From the NCBI GenBank assembly GCA_024405255.1, contig JAKSOY010000122.1, forward strand, positions 1 through 12,707: a stretch of 12,707 bases of DNA. Reading direction: 5' to 3'. The first letter of the stretch is position 1, and the number at the start of each line of letters is the position of its first letter. The position numbers and the translations under genes were made by a program. Positions 12,571 through 12,707 of this stretch are shown piece by piece. This DNA comes from Kiritimatiellia bacterium. Lineage in GTDB: Bacteria; Verrucomicrobiota; Kiritimatiellia; RFP12; UBA1067. Below the pieces are notes generated by a model that worked only from the letters and a program-made list of their open reading frames with translations, was not told the origin of the DNA and made no database searches.

Positions 12571-12707
12571 ATGTATACTATCTCTCGAATGAAGAGAGCG
12601 ATGACAGTTCTGATGTTTGTGTCAGTGGCGTCCGTCTGGGCGTCGGGGCCGCTGTCCCTGCCGCCGGTCGAGAGGGCCGATGCGGAGGTGGTGACGAACG
12701 TGCCGCT
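12571..12707 (+). CDS. Start of an exported protein (cut by window end)
   Basis: The ATG at 12571 has AAGGAG (12559-12564) six bases upstream. The first 45 codons give a signal peptide: basic residues at 6, 8 and 9, a hydrophobic run TVLMFVSVASVWA and cleavage before SGPLSLPP. The following residues (ERADAEVVTNVP) reach the window edge with no stop. It lies 50 bp after the frameshifted gene and is probably co-transcribed with it. The mature part is too short to assign a family. Confidence 0.75.
   Translation, partial: MYTISRMKRAMTVLMFVSVASVWASGPLSLPPVERADAEVVTNVP

Noticed and set aside
1..12707. tRNA, rRNA, CRISPR array, transposase or phage genes
   Set aside because: None was found on reading both strands. 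The short repeats seen are not regularly spaced.

Overview
The window looks like a chromosomal accessory region of a bacterium from the PVC group, most likely a gut-type Kiritimatiellota or Verrucomicrobia relative. This rests on a Tat-exported Gfo/Idh/MocA protein, a GH110-type glycosidase with an NPCBM module, several small secreted families I cannot name, and a base composition that is about 60% GC in most genes with islands near 40-50%. No rRNA or other taxonomic marker is present, so the assignment is an inference.

Region 1 (1-3582) is a chain of closely packed or overlapping genes for small exported proteins. The C-terminal end of an unknown protein (X, 1-162) is followed one base later by a 284-aa exported protein (P1, 164-1018). 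The arrangement then repeats: a truncated copy of X (X', 1022-1282) overlaps the start of a second 284-aa protein (P2, 1279-2133). P1 and P2 are paralogues with almost collinear landmarks. P2 overlaps a 183-aa exported protein (D, 2130-2681) that carries a canonical-looking EF-hand loop. A broken gene (C, 2685-3582) follows. It is split by an 85-bp element with 27-bp inverted arms, whose exact removal restores the reading frame. The X'-P2 stretch is clearly more AT-rich than P1 and D.

Region 2 (3583-5233) holds a 434-aa exported protein with two calcium-loop repeats, then a gene remnant that runs into a diverged arm of the same inverted-arm repeat, and a strong intrinsic terminator.

Region 3 (5233-10963) is the best-understood part and probably one operon. 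An extended -10 promoter and a 5'-end hairpin lead into a Tat-exported Gfo/Idh/MocA enzyme, an NPCBM-GH110 alpha-galactosidase-like protein, and a large multi-pass membrane protein resembling the YfhO/GT-C group. Together they suggest handling of alpha-galactosylated host or plant glycans outside the cytoplasm. A 12-bp hairpin with one mismatch sits across the stop codon of the first gene.

Region 4 (10964-11701, minus strand) is a compact type II toxin-antitoxin pair (ribbon-helix-helix antitoxin, PIN_3-type toxin) with a readable promoter. It converges on the membrane-protein gene with no gap.

Region 5 (11734-12707) starts with a second extended -10 promoter very like that of region 3. It reads into a secreted-protein gene broken by a one-base slip in a G-run, then into the first 45 codons of another exported protein cut by the window edge.

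The most noteworthy signals are the duplicated X-P module, the gene-splitting inverted-arm element with its relative next to a terminator, and the pairing of a Tat Gfo/Idh/MocA protein with a GH110 enzyme. No tRNA, rRNA, CRISPR array, transposase or phage gene was seen.
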